Below, one piece after another: positions 43,918-52,872 of a DNA stretch of 64,000 nt. Origin of the DNA: Stenotrophomonas pavanii. Lineage in GTDB: Bacteria > Pseudomonadota > Gammaproteobacteria > Xanthomonadales > Xanthomonadaceae. The DNA lies in assembly GCF_900101175.1 (NCBI RefSeq), contig NZ_FNFQ01000003.1, forward strand, positions 124,001 through 188,000. Reading direction: 5' to 3'. The translations under genes were made by a program, and so were the position numbers. The notes below the pieces were generated by a model. The model was given only the letters and a program-made list of their open reading frames with translations, had not been told where the DNA came from and did no database searches. Each line of letters opens with the position of its first letter. Positions within the stretch are counted from its first letter, which is position 1.

Positions 43918-45687
43918 TCAACCGAAGGTGAAGGCATAGGCCTGCACGCCCGCATCGAGGAACTCGATCTCGAAGCGGTGCGGGCCGACCGTGCCGCGCT
44001 GGCGCACCAGCTGGTACAGGCGGTGCTCGTCGACCACGCCACTGCCATCGGCACCGACATCACTGCCGGCGTCGGCGGCGGGCAGCGGCTTGCCATCCAG
44101 CCAGACGCGGAAGCGCACCGGCGTTCCTTCCTGGCCCGGTGCCAGCACCAGGTGCAGGTCGCGGGCATGGAACTGGAAGGCGATGCGGCCGCCGGCCTGC
44201 TGCAGTTGTGCGGCCTCGTCGGTGATGGTCCAGCGCCCGGACAGTCCCCACTGGTTCAACGCCAGGCTGGCCGGCAGCGTGTAGTCGAACGCGGCGTCGC
44301 TGCGCTGCCCGCCGGGCGAGGCGAACTGCTCGGCACGGGCGTGGCCCAGGTAGGTTTCCGGCGAACGCAGGTTGCTCATGTCGGCCTGCGCGGCCACGCC
44401 CTTCAGCTCGGCGGCAGCGGGATCGGCGGGCGGCGGCAGGTTCGTCTGCCCGGCGTCGGCCAGCAGGCGACGGATCATCTGTTCCGAGCGCGCGTAGTTG
44501 CCTTCACCGAACTGGTGGCCGCGGATGTTGCCCTGTGCGTCGACGAAGTACTGCGCCGGCCAGTAGCGGTTGTTGAACGCGCGCCAGATCGTGTACTGGT
44601 TGTCCAGCGCCACCGGGTACTCGACCTTCAGCTGCTGCACCGCCTTCATCACGTTGCGCGGGTCACGCTCGAAGGCGAACTCCGGCGTGTGCACGCCGAT
44701 CACCACCAGGCCGTGGTCGCGGTAGCGGCGCTCCCATTCGTGCACGAACGGCATCGCGCGCAGGCAGTTGATGCAGGAGTAGGTCCAGAAATCGATCAGC
44801 ACGACCTTGCCGCGCAGCTGCTGGGCTGCCAGCGGGGGGCTGTTGAGCCAGCCGGTGGCACCGTCCAGCGCGGGCAAGGTGCCTTCCAACGGCAGCGGTG
44901 CATCGGCCGCGGCGTTGGCACCGGCCATCATCATCATCGGCGGTGCCGACGGCTGCGCGCCGGGTACCGCATCCAGCAGGCCCTGCTCGATGCGGGCGGT
45001 GCTGACCGTGGAAAGACGGGTCAGCAGGCCGGTATCCCAGCCCAGGCCGATCGCCACCACCGCCAGCAGGGCGGCCACGCCCAGCCCCTTGCGCAGCACA
45101 TCGCCGAGGCCAAGCCGCGCCTGCAGCGCACGGAACACGCGGCCGCCGACCCACACCGCCAGCGCCAGCGCAGTGATCGCGCCCAGCGCATACGCCAGCA
45201 GCAGGGTGCTGGTCCCCACGCTGGCGCCATGCAGGGCGGCACCGGTCAGCACCAGGCCAAGGATCGGCCCCGCGCAGGGCGCCCACAGCAGGCCGGTGGC
45301 GATGCCGATCAGCAGCGATGTCCACGCACCGCTCCGTCCCGCCGCGTCGGCGGCATCGGCACGCGCGCTCAGGCGGGCGCCCACGCGCTGGAACGGTGCC
45401 AGCAGGTGGTCGGCCAGTCGCGGCCACAGCAGCGCCAGCGCGAACAGCGCCATCAGCAGCAGGGCGATCCAGCGTCCGACCTGGTTGGCCTGCGCCACCC
45501 ACTGGCTGCCCACCGCGGCCAGGCTGGCAACCACGGTGAAGGTGAGCGCCATGCCCAGCAGCAGCGGCAGCGTGCTGCGCAGGAACGGTCGGTCGGCACG
45601 CGCGAACACGAACGGCAGCACCGGCAGGATGCACGGGCTGAGCAGGGTCAGCGCGCCCCCCAGGTAGGCAAGCAGCAACAGCAGCAT
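43918..45687 (-). CDS. dipZ: DipZ-type CcdA-thioredoxin fusion
   Basis: 589 residues. N-terminal CcdA/DsbD-like membrane domain with about six helices and cysteines in LSPCILP and WAPCAGP (to about 235), then a periplasmic TlpA/thioredoxin domain with CxxC in YSCINCLR (about 300-430), then a C-terminal carbohydrate-binding-like beta domain. It carries reducing power from cytoplasmic thioredoxin across the membrane. Lying between an exported msrB and an exported msrA, it is the natural electron donor for both. It starts 2 bases after the msrB stop. Confidence 0.93.
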   Translation of the reverse strand: MLLLLLAYLGGALTLLSPCILPVLPFVFARADRPFLRSTLPLLLGMALTFTVVASLAAVGSQWVAQANQVGRWIALLLMALFALALLWPRLADHLLAPFQRVGARLSARADAADAAGRSGAWTSLLIGIATGLLWAPCAGPILGLVLTGAALHGASVGTSTLLLAYALGAITALALAVWVGGRVFRALQARLGLGDVLRKGLGVAALLAVVAIGLGWDTGLLTRLSTVSTARIEQGLLDAVPGAQPSAPPMMMMAGANAAADAPLPLEGTLPALDGATGWLNSPPLAAQQLRGKVVLIDFWTYSCINCLRAMPFVHEWERRYRDHGLVVIGVHTPEFAFERDPRNVMKAVQQLKVEYPVALDNQYTIWRAFNNRYWPAQYFVDAQGNIRGHQFGEGNYARSEQMIRRLLADAGQTNLPPPADPAAAELKGVAAQADMSNLRSPETYLGHARAEQFASPGGQRSDAAFDYTLPASLALNQWGLSGRWTITDEAAQLQQAGGRIAFQFHARDLHLVLAPGQEGTPVRFRVWLDGKPLPAADAGSDVGADGSGVVDEHRLYQLVRQRGTVGPHRFEIEFLDAGVQAYAFTFG

Positions 45688-45689
45688 GG

Positions 45690-46262
45690 TCAGGCTCCGG
45701 AAACAGGAGAAGAACCGACCGGCACCCGCCAGCCGTCGGCGGTGCCATCCGTGGCGCCGGGAACGAACACCATCGCCGCACCGTTCATGCAGTAGCGCAG
45801 CCCGGTCGGGCGCGGGCCGTCGTTGAACACGTGGCCGAGGTGGCCACCGCAGCGGCGGCAGTGCACCTCCACCCTCAGCATCCCGAAGGTCACGTCGCGG
45901 TCTTCGCCGATGGCGTTGTGCAGCGGTGCCCAGAAGCTGGGCCAGCCGGTGCCGCTCTCGAATTTGGTGGACGAGGAGAACAGCGGCAGCGCGCAGCCGG
46001 CGCAGGCGAAGGTGCCCTGCCGGTGCTCCTTGTTGAGCGGGCTGCTGTAGGGGCGCTCGGTCGCCTGCTGGCGCAGCACCGCGTACTGCGCCGGGGTCAG
46101 GCGCTGGCGCCACTCGGCATCGCTGTGCATGACCTCGAACTGTCGCGACGGGCGCGCTTCGGCGGCGGCCGGGGCGGCGCGGCTGCAGGCCCCCAGGCCG
46201 AGCAGGCCGGCGGCGGTGGCAACACCGCCCAGGCCCAGCAGATGGCGGCGGGACAGGGACAT
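45690..46262 (-). CDS. msrB2: Tat-exported methionine-(R)-sulfoxide reductase MsrB
   Basis: 190 residues from the ATG at 46262. A twin-arginine signal (LSRRHLLG) is followed by a lipobox-like LGAC, so it is probably a Tat-exported lipoprotein. MsrB core with zinc CxxC pairs (CAGC, CRRC), [13 protein letters not shown] and the catalytic-cysteine motif RYCMN, here changed from the usual RxCxN. It is first gene of msrB-dipZ-msrA; a 7-bp inverted repeat upstream may control it. Confidence 0.92.
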   Translation of the reverse strand: MSLSRRHLLGLGGVATAAGLLGLGACSRAAPAAAEARPSRQFEVMHSDAEWRQRLTPAQYAVLRQQATERPYSSPLNKEHRQGTFACAGCALPLFSSSTKFESGTGWPSFWAPLHNAIGEDRDVTFGMLRVEVHCRRCGGHLGHVFNDGPRPTGLRYCMNGAAMVFVPGATDGTADGWRVPVGSSPVSGA

Positions 46263-46318
46263 GGCGGACTCCGGGAAGGGGCGACGGGGCCATGCTGCGC
46301 CCGCCCGGGTCAACGAAT

Positions 46319-46347
46319 CCTCACGCAGGATTCAATTTTTCGTGAGG
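46319..46347. promoter_or_regulatory. inverted repeat in msrB2 / response-regulator spacer
   Basis: CCTCACG (46319-46325) and CGTGAGG (46341-46347), perfect 7-bp arms, 15-base AT-rich spacer. It lies 57-85 bases from the msrB2 start and 60-88 from the regulator start, so it could serve both promoters. Confidence 0.6.
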
Positions 46348-46406
46348 TATCGGCGGCCGTCCCGCGCCACAATGCAGCCAGCCTCCCCGCTGGCCCCGAG
46401 TTGCCG

Positions 46407-47126
46407 ATGTCGACCAAACGCGTGCTGATTGTTGAAGACGATGCCCACATCGCCGACCTGCTGCGCATGCACCTGGGCGATGAAGGCTACGAGGTCGCCC
46501 ATGCCGCCAGCGGCGACGCCGGCCTGCGCCTGCTGGAGCAGGACGGCCCATGGGACGCACTGGTGCTGGACGTGATGCTGCCCGGCGTGGATGGCCTGCA
46601 GGTCTGCCAGCGTGCACGCGCGATGGCGCGTTACGTGCCGATCATCATCATCAGCGCGCGGGGCAGCGAAACGCAGCGCATCGTCGGCCTGGAGCTGGGC
46701 GCGGATGATTATCTGGCCAAGCCGTTCTCGATGCCGGAGCTGGTGGCGCGGGTGCGTGCGCTGTTGCGCCGCGCCGAGGCGATGGCACAGAGCGCGCGCA
46801 TCGATGCCGGTGCGATCGAGCTGGGCGGGTTGCAGCTGGATCCGGTCGCGCGCACCGCCTCGGTGGATGGCAACACGCTGGAGCTGACCCCGCGCGAATT
46901 CGACCTGCTGCTGTTCTTCGCCCGTCACCCGGACCAGGTGTTCGCGCGCATGGAGCTGCTCAACCAGGTCTGGGGCTACCAGCACGACGGCTACGAGCAC
47001 ACGGTCAACACCCATATCAATCGCCTGCGCAGCAAGATCGAGCCCGACCCGGCCAACCCGCGGCGGTTGCTGACGGTGTGGGGTCGTGGCTACAAGCTGG
47101 TCGACCCGGCCGGGGCGGCCGCATGA
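46407..47126 (+). CDS. OmpR-family response regulator
   Basis: 239 residues. Receiver domain with acidic pocket EDD and phospho-acceptor Asp in LVLDVMLPGVDG, the switch S/T in IIISARG, K in LAKPF, then a winged-helix DNA-binding domain (about 135-232, ending VWGRGYKLV). Its TGA overlaps the kinase ATG, so the pair is translated together. It is divergent from msrB-dipZ-msrA with an inverted repeat between, which suggests it controls that operon in response to envelope oxidation. Confidence 0.93.
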   Translation: MSTKRVLIVEDDAHIADLLRMHLGDEGYEVAHAASGDAGLRLLEQDGPWDALVLDVMLPGVDGLQVCQRARAMARYVPIIIISARGSETQRIVGLELGADDYLAKPFSMPELVARVRALLRRAEAMAQSARIDAGAIELGGLQLDPVARTASVDGNTLELTPREFDLLLFFARHPDQVFARMELLNQVWGYQHDGYEHTVNTHINRLRSKIEPDPANPRRLLTVWGRGYKLVDPAGAAA

Positions 47127-48592
47127 TCAAGCCGAACCTGTGGCAGAAGCTGGCGGTGGTGACCGCTGCGCTGATGCTGGCGTGCTGCATGGCGCTGCTG
47201 GCGCTGCAGATGCGGGCCAACACCCGCCACGAGCAGGAAGTCGTGCAGCGGCTGTCGCTGGGCCTGGCCGAACATATCGCGCAGCGCAGCGAGCTGATGG
47301 ATACCAGCGGCATGCGCGATGCCGCGGTGCGCGCGCTGTTCGGCCAGCTGATGGCGGTCAACCCCAGCGTCGAGGTCTACCTGCTGGACGACCAGGGCCG
47401 CATCCTTGGCCACGATGCGCCCAGTGGGCACCTGGTGCGCACCCGGGTGGACGTGGCGCCGCTGCGCCGCTTGCTGGCGGGAGCACCGTTGCCGATCCTC
47501 GGCGATGACCCGCGCAGCGCCGATGGCCGCAAGGTGTTCAGTGCTGCACCGTTGATCGTTCAGGGCCGCCAGGCCGGTTATGTGTACGTGGTGCTGGTGG
47601 GCGAGCACCGGCAGATGCTGGCCGACGACCTCGCCGCCGGCAGCCAGTGGAACACCACGCTGTGGTCGGTGGCACTGGTTGGTGGCCTTGGCCTGCTGGC
47701 CGGGCTGGTGGCGTTCTACTGGGTGACACGCCCGCTGCGGCGGCTGACCCGGCGCATCCAGGCCTTCGACATCGATGCACCCACGCCACTGCCGCCCGCG
47801 GAGCCGCTGCGCCCGGGTGAGAGCGATGAACTGGTGATCCTCGAACATGCGCATGCGCAGATGGCGCAGCGGCTGGGCGAGCAGTGGCAGCAGCTGCGCC
47901 AGCAGGACCTGCAGCGCCGCGAGCTGGTGGCCAACATCTCGCACGACCTGCGCACGCCGTTGTCATCGCTGCACGGCTACCTGGAAACGCTGGCATTGAA
48001 GGATGCCACGCTGTCGCCGGACGAGCGGCGCCGTTATCTCGGCATCGCCCTGGCACAGAGTGCCAAGGTCGGCCGGCTGGCGCGTGCGCTGTTCGAGCTG
48101 GCGCGGCTGGAGCATGGCGAAGTGCGGCTGGAGTGGGAGGTGTTCGCACTGCCGGAGCTGCTGCAGGACGTGCTGCAGAAGTTCGAACTGGCGGCGCAGG
48201 CGCGTGGCCAGCAACTGCACGCGGCATTCCCGCCCGGCCTGCCGCCGGTGCGCGCCGACCTTGGCCTGGTCGAGCGGGTGCTGACCAACCTGCTCGACAA
48301 CGCGCTGCGGCATGCACCCGAGGGCGGGCAGATCGAGGTGCGCCTGCGCGCAACCGATGACAGCGTGGAGGTGAGCGTGGCCGATGACGGTCCCGGGGTG
48401 GCCCCGGCACTGCGCACGCAGCTGTTCCAGGCACCGGCCGCGCTGGGTGCCCGGCGCGGCGAGAACGGCGGATTGGGCCTGTTGATCGTGCAGCGCATCG
48501 TGCAGCTGCATGGCCGGCGCATCGAACTGCGTGACAGTGCGCGCGGCGCGCTGTTCGTGTTTGCCTTGCCGCGGGCGGAACCGGCGGCCTAG
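47123..48592 (+). CDS. two-component sensor histidine kinase
   Basis: 489 residues: transmembrane helix (about 10-30), periplasmic sensor of about 165 residues, second helix (about 190-215), HAMP-like linker, HisKA with ISHDLRTPL, and HATPase (LLDNALRHAP, DDGPGVAP, GLGLLIV). It phosphorylates the coupled OmpR-family regulator. Its stop codon lies in a CTAG shared with the stop of the convergent second kinase, so the two genes overlap tail to tail by four bases. Confidence 0.93.
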   Translation: MIKPNLWQKLAVVTAALMLACCMALLALQMRANTRHEQEVVQRLSLGLAEHIAQRSELMDTSGMRDAAVRALFGQLMAVNPSVEVYLLDDQGRILGHDAPSGHLVRTRVDVAPLRRLLAGAPLPILGDDPRSADGRKVFSAAPLIVQGRQAGYVYVVLVGEHRQMLADDLAAGSQWNTTLWSVALVGGLGLLAGLVAFYWVTRPLRRLTRRIQAFDIDAPTPLPPAEPLRPGESDELVILEHAHAQMAQRLGEQWQQLRQQDLQRRELVANISHDLRTPLSSLHGYLETLALKDATLSPDERRRYLGIALAQSAKVGRLARALFELARLEHGEVRLEWEVFALPELLQDVLQKFELAAQARGQQLHAAFPPGLPPVRADLGLVERVLTNLLDNALRHAPEGGQIEVRLRATDDSVEVSVADDGPGVAPALRTQLFQAPAALGARRGENGGLGLLIVQRIVQLHGRRIELRDSARGALFVFALPRAEPAA

Positions 48593-49935
48593 CAGGCCGC
48601 TTCGCCCTCTGCGCTGCCGCCGCTCTCCAATGGCAGGTGCAGGCGGATGCAGGCCCCACCCAGCTCCGAATCGGTCACCTCGACGTGGCCACCGTGCTTG
48701 TCGGCCACCACCTGCACCAGTGCCAGGCCCAGGCCGAACCCGGGACTGCCCGGGTCCAGCCGCACGTAGGGTTGCAGCACCTGGCCGCGGAGCTCCGGTG
48801 CGATGCCGGGGCCGTCGTCCTCCACCTGTACGCACAGCCAGCCGTCGTTGACGGTGCTGGCAATGCGGATCTGCCGCCGCGCGTACCGCAGGGCATTGCC
48901 GAGCAGGTTGCGCAGCGCCAGTTCCAGCATGTGCCGGTTGACGTTGACCAGACCCACCGGCGACAGCGCCTGCTGCACCGGCATCGGCAACGGTGCGAAC
49001 TGGGCGACCACGCCACGCACCAGTGCCGCCAGCTGCAGGCGCTGCCGGGTCAGCTGATGGCAGCGGCCCAGTGCGGCGTACTCGACGCCTGCATCGGTCA
49101 GGTGCTGCAGCCGGTCAACGTCGGTGCGCAGGCCGCCCAGCGCATCGCGCTGCACGTCGTCAAGTGCGCTGTCTTCCAGCTCGGCCAGGCCGAAACGCAT
49201 CCGTGCCAGCGGCGTGCGCACTTCGTGCGCCACCGCCTGGGCCAGCACCCGCTGGCTTTCCAGCAGTTGCTGCAGCTGCTCGGCCATGTGGTTGAAGGCA
49301 TTGGCCAGCGGCCGCACCAGTGCGGTGCCGGCGCGCGGCGCACGCGTGTCCAGCTGGCCGTCGCGCATGCGCCGCGCCGCCTGGGCCAGCTGCGAGACGT
49401 CGCGCCACAGCCGGTAGACCATCACGTACATCGGCAGCGCCACCGCCACCATCAGGATCAGCAGCAGGATCGCCACGCCGGACACTTCGCTGTCCTGCCA
49501 CCCCTCATCGGGCAGTGCTTCGTCCAGCGGCCCCAGCATCACCGCGTAGTCGCTGTCACCGATGCGCTGCAGGCTGCGCATGTGCTCCAGGTCGATCTGC
49601 ACGCGGCCGTTGTTGAACGGAGGGCGCTGGCTGGCCGGCAGCGCCTTCGCCGCCTCGGCCAGCGGCACCAGGCGCAGGGCATAGGCGAAATCAGCGTCGA
49701 GTTCGCGGGCCAGCGCCGGCCATTGCTCACGCGGGGTTTCGGCGAAGCGATGCTGCAGCAGCGCGTGCGTGCCGCGCATCTCGGCCTGCAGGCCCGCTTC
49801 GGTGCGATCTTCCAGCAGGGCATCCCAGGCCCACAGGCCCAGCACGATCAGCAACAGGTGGGCGAGCAGGAAGCCGATGCCGTAGCGCAGGAAGTGGAAG
49901 GCGTGGCCGCGCATCGCCGACGGCGTGCGCGTCAT
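48589..49935 (-). CDS. sensor histidine kinase, RstB-like
   Basis: 448 residues from the ATG at 49935, which overlaps the regulator stop (ATGA); a second ATG two codons earlier is possible. Two membrane helices (about 15-35 and 170-195) bracket a periplasmic domain of about 130 residues, then HAMP, HisKA (VAHEVRTPL) and HATPase (DDGPGIAP, GFGLGLALV). With its partner it resembles the RstAB system. It is the second gene of that pair and overlaps the first kinase by four bases. Confidence 0.92.
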   Translation of the reverse strand: MTRTPSAMRGHAFHFLRYGIGFLLAHLLLIVLGLWAWDALLEDRTEAGLQAEMRGTHALLQHRFAETPREQWPALARELDADFAYALRLVPLAEAAKALPASQRPPFNNGRVQIDLEHMRSLQRIGDSDYAVMLGPLDEALPDEGWQDSEVSGVAILLLILMVAVALPMYVMVYRLWRDVSQLAQAARRMRDGQLDTRAPRAGTALVRPLANAFNHMAEQLQQLLESQRVLAQAVAHEVRTPLARMRFGLAELEDSALDDVQRDALGGLRTDVDRLQHLTDAGVEYAALGRCHQLTRQRLQLAALVRGVVAQFAPLPMPVQQALSPVGLVNVNRHMLELALRNLLGNALRYARRQIRIASTVNDGWLCVQVEDDGPGIAPELRGQVLQPYVRLDPGSPGFGLGLALVQVVADKHGGHVEVTDSELGGACIRLHLPLESGGSAEGEAAC

Positions 49936-50621
49936 CCCCATGCCGAGCGGCTGAACAGATAGCCGCGGCCGCGGACGGTCTTGATCCGTTCCGGTTGCTC
50001 GGGGTTGTCGCCCAGCTTGCGGCGCAGGCGCGAGATGCGGGCATCGATCGAGCGGTCCAGGCCGTCGAAGGCGATCCCGCGCAGGCCGCGCAGCAGCGCA
50101 TCGCGGTCGAGGATCTGGCCGGCGTTGCTGGCCAGCAGGAACAGCAGGTCGAACTCGGCCGTGGTCAGCTCCAGCAGGCCGCCCTGCAGGTGCACGTTGC
50201 GGGTGGAAGGGTCGATGTTCAGCTCGCCGAAGCGCAGGCTGCCGTCACGCGGCTCGACCCGGCGGTGCCGGCGCAGGTGGGCACGCAACCGGGCCAGCAG
50301 CACCCGTGGCTCGATCGGTTTGCCGATGTAATCGTCGGCCCCCAGTTCCAGGCCCAGCACCTGGTCGATGTTGTCGGTGCGGGCGGTCAGCACGCAGATG
50401 ATGCCGTCATAGTGAGGCCGGATCTGCCGACACACTTCGAAACCATCCTGGTCGGGCAGGCCGACATCGAGCAGCACCAGCGCCGGCTTTTCGGCCAGGA
50501 TCCGGGCCACTGCGCGCTCGCCGCTGCGTTCATGGGCGACCTGGTAGCCATGCCGCTGCAGGTAGTCACTGACCATCGTTCCCAGGCGGGCATCGTCTTC
50601 GACCAGTACGATATCCAGCAT
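49932..50621 (-). CDS. response regulator, RstA-like (OmpR family)
   Basis: 229 residues from MLDIVLVEDDARL, with GGAGG 8 bases upstream. Receiver: EDD, phospho-acceptor in LLDVGLPDQDG, LTARTD, KPIEP; then a winged helix (about 130-225) ending in KTVRGRGYLF. It belongs to the RstA branch of the OmpR family. The spacer to the divergent asparagine-synthetase-like gene holds GTTAC repeats 10 bp apart, close to the known RstA-type tandem site. Confidence 0.93.
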   Translation of the reverse strand: MLDIVLVEDDARLGTMVSDYLQRHGYQVAHERSGERAVARILAEKPALVLLDVGLPDQDGFEVCRQIRPHYDGIICVLTARTDNIDQVLGLELGADDYIGKPIEPRVLLARLRAHLRRHRRVEPRDGSLRFGELNIDPSTRNVHLQGGLLELTTAEFDLLFLLASNAGQILDRDALLRGLRGIAFDGLDRSIDARISRLRRKLGDNPEQPERIKTVRGRGYLFSRSAWG

Positions 50622-50970
50622 TTCCAAGGCCTCCGTGGACGCAAACGTACCGCCACGGCACGAGCGCGGCGATGCTATCCCAGCCGTCGGGCCGCCCGGG
50701 TCCCGGGGGCGGGCGCCATTCAGCCGGGGTTGCTGGCGCTCCGGCCGGTTCTCAGTCCCGGCAACGACTTGCCGCCCAGCATAGCCTGCCGCTGTTACAA
50801 AACGTTACCTTCGTGATACGGCTGGTGACGATCGCTGACAGCAAAGCGACTGACGCAGCGGGGCCTGCGGCCGAGCATGGAGTCTCCTCCGCTCCGCGTG
50901 CCGTCCTCATGTCGCCCGCCGCCCGCTGCCTGTTCAACCCACCCCGCCGCTGCCACTGCCGAGGCGCCCG
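50622..50970. promoter_or_regulatory. divergent spacer with OmpR/RstA-type tandem GTTAC repeats
   Basis: No gene fits in this gap. GTTAC occurs at 50794-50798 and 50804-50808, exactly 10 bp apart, with a weaker GATAC at 50815, the tandem spacing used by OmpR-family dimers. The site may auto-regulate the RstA-like gene and control the asparagine-synthetase-like gene. Confidence 0.5.
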
Positions 50971-52872
50971 ATGAGCGGCGTGGTCGGGGCCTGGCTGCCG
51001 CCCGCCGAGGACGAGCAGCTGCTGCAGCAGCTGGCACCGATGCTGCGTGCCCTGCAGCAGCGTGGCCGTGGCCGCATCGGCTACTGGACCGACGCCGAGG
51101 CAGGCCTCGCGCTGGGCCACTGCCGGGCGCCGGCCGATACGCCGTTGCAGCCGCTCAGCTCGGACTGCGGTCGCTACGTGCTGTGCCTGGACGGCCGCCT
51201 GTACAACCGCGGTGACCTGCAGGCGCAGTTGCGCGACCTGCCACGTAGTTGCAGCGATGCGCGGCTGCTGCTGCAGGCGATCGTCGAATGGGGTGTGCAG
51301 CGGGCGCTGTCGCGCATCGAGGGTGCCTTCGGCTTCAGCGTCTGGGACCGGGAGGCGCGCGTGCTGTGGCTGGCCCGTGATCCGGTGGGCGAGCGGCCGC
51401 TGTATTACGGCTGGTACCAGGGCCAGTTCCTGTTCGCCTCGGAGTTGAAGGCGCTGCAGGCCTTCGCCGGTTTCGCGCCGAGCATCGATCAGGACGCGCT
51501 GAGCCTGTTGCTGCGCCATGACTACGTGCCGGCACCGCATACCATCTACCGCGGCATCCACAAGCTGGTGGCCGGCGCGATGCTGCGCATCGATCTCAGT
51601 GACCACGCCGCAGGTCACTCCAGCCATGCCGCGCAGGGTGGCGCGCGTTACTGGTGCGCGCGCGACGCGATGCAGAGCGCGCTGCAGCAACCGCTGCAGC
51701 CGGCGCCGAGCCTGGAACAGGCCACCGACCAGCTGGAAGCAGCACTGCAGAAGGCGATCGCGGCGCGCATGCACTCGCCACTGGCCTGCGGCGCGTTCCT
51801 GTCCGGCGGCACCGATTCCTCGCTGGTGACGGCAATGATGCAGGCCCAGTCGACCCTGCCGATCGAGGCGTGGACCGTCGGCTTCGACGATCCGGGGCAT
51901 GACGAGAGCGACTGGGCGTCGCAGGTCGCGCGTCACCTGGGGGTGCAGCACCACCTGCACCGCATGGATGCGCGCCAGGGCCTGGACCTGCTGCAGCGCC
52001 TGCCGCAGGTCTGGTGCGAACCCTTCGCCGACGCTTCACAGCTGCCGACGTTGCTGGCCAGTGAACTGCTGGGGGCGCGCAAGCCGGTCGCGCTGACCGG
52101 TGACGGTGGCGATGAGCTGTTCTTCGGCCACCCCAGCTATGGCCGCGCGCTGCGCAATGCGCGCCTGTGCGGCGGCCTGCCGGACTGGGTACGCGACCTG
52201 GCGCGGCGCAGCGGCAATCGCTTGAACGCCGAGCGCGGTCGCCTCGGTGGCTGGCGTGCGCTGGTGGCCGAGGTCGCTGCCAACGATGTGGAGGGGCATT
52301 ACCTGCAGCGGGTGACCCGCTGGCGACAGCCGGCCCAGGTCGTGCTGGGTGCGCGTGAGCCGCTGACGATCTTCCAGCAGCAGGACACGGCGCTGCCGGC
52401 CGAGGCGCGCATCCAGCTGCTGGATTTCCGCATGGACCTGGCCGAGGGCATCCTGGCCAAGGTCGACCGTGCGGGCATGGCGGCGGGTGTCGAGACCCGT
52501 GCGCCACTACTGGACATGGAGGTGGTGCGCCTGGCGTGGCGCCTGCCGCAGCACCTGAAGTACCACGATGGGGAACACAAGCGGATCCTCAAGCACCTGC
52601 TGGCGCGCTATCTGCCGGAACCGCTGGTGTACCGCCCCAAGCGCGGCTTCGGCCCACCGATGGCGCGCTGGCTGGCGGGGCCGTTGCGTGACTGGGCGGA
52701 GGCACTGCTGGACCCGCAGCTGCTGCGCAACCAGGGCTGCTTCGATGCGGTGCGCGTGCGGGGCATCTGGGAGGCGTTCCTGCGCGGCGAGCGCAAGTGG
52801 CACACGCACCTGTGGAACGTGTTGATGTTCCAGGCGTGGCACCAGCATTGGCATGGTGGCCGCGGGCGCTGA
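50971..52872 (+). CDS. asparagine synthetase-like protein lacking the glutaminase cysteine
   Basis: 633 residues, the class-II (AsnB) architecture: Ntn glutaminase domain (about 1-210) then an ATP-pyrophosphatase domain with SGGTDSS (about 280) and TGDGGDELFFGH. The protein starts MSGVVGAW, where active AsnB enzymes start MCGI; the catalytic Cys-2 is Ser. Glutamine hydrolysis should therefore be lost and ammonia, or another amide chemistry, may be used. Homologues of this type often modify sugars or peptides in secondary-metabolite and polysaccharide clusters. No such cluster is adjacent. Confidence 0.85.
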   Translation: MSGVVGAWLPPAEDEQLLQQLAPMLRALQQRGRGRIGYWTDAEAGLALGHCRAPADTPLQPLSSDCGRYVLCLDGRLYNRGDLQAQLRDLPRSCSDARLLLQAIVEWGVQRALSRIEGAFGFSVWDREARVLWLARDPVGERPLYYGWYQGQFLFASELKALQAFAGFAPSIDQDALSLLLRHDYVPAPHTIYRGIHKLVAGAMLRIDLSDHAAGHSSHAAQGGARYWCARDAMQSALQQPLQPAPSLEQATDQLEAALQKAIAARMHSPLACGAFLSGGTDSSLVTAMMQAQSTLPIEAWTVGFDDPGHDESDWASQVARHLGVQHHLHRMDARQGLDLLQRLPQVWCEPFADASQLPTLLASELLGARKPVALTGDGGDELFFGHPSYGRALRNARLCGGLPDWVRDLARRSGNRLNAERGRLGGWRALVAEVAANDVEGHYLQRVTRWRQPAQVVLGAREPLTIFQQQDTALPAEARIQLLDFRMDLAEGILAKVDRAGMAAGVETRAPLLDMEVVRLAWRLPQHLKYHDGEHKRILKHLLARYLPEPLVYRPKRGFGPPMARWLAGPLRDWAEALLDPQLLRNQGCFDAVRVRGIWEAFLRGERKWHTHLWNVLMFQAWHQHWHGGRGR

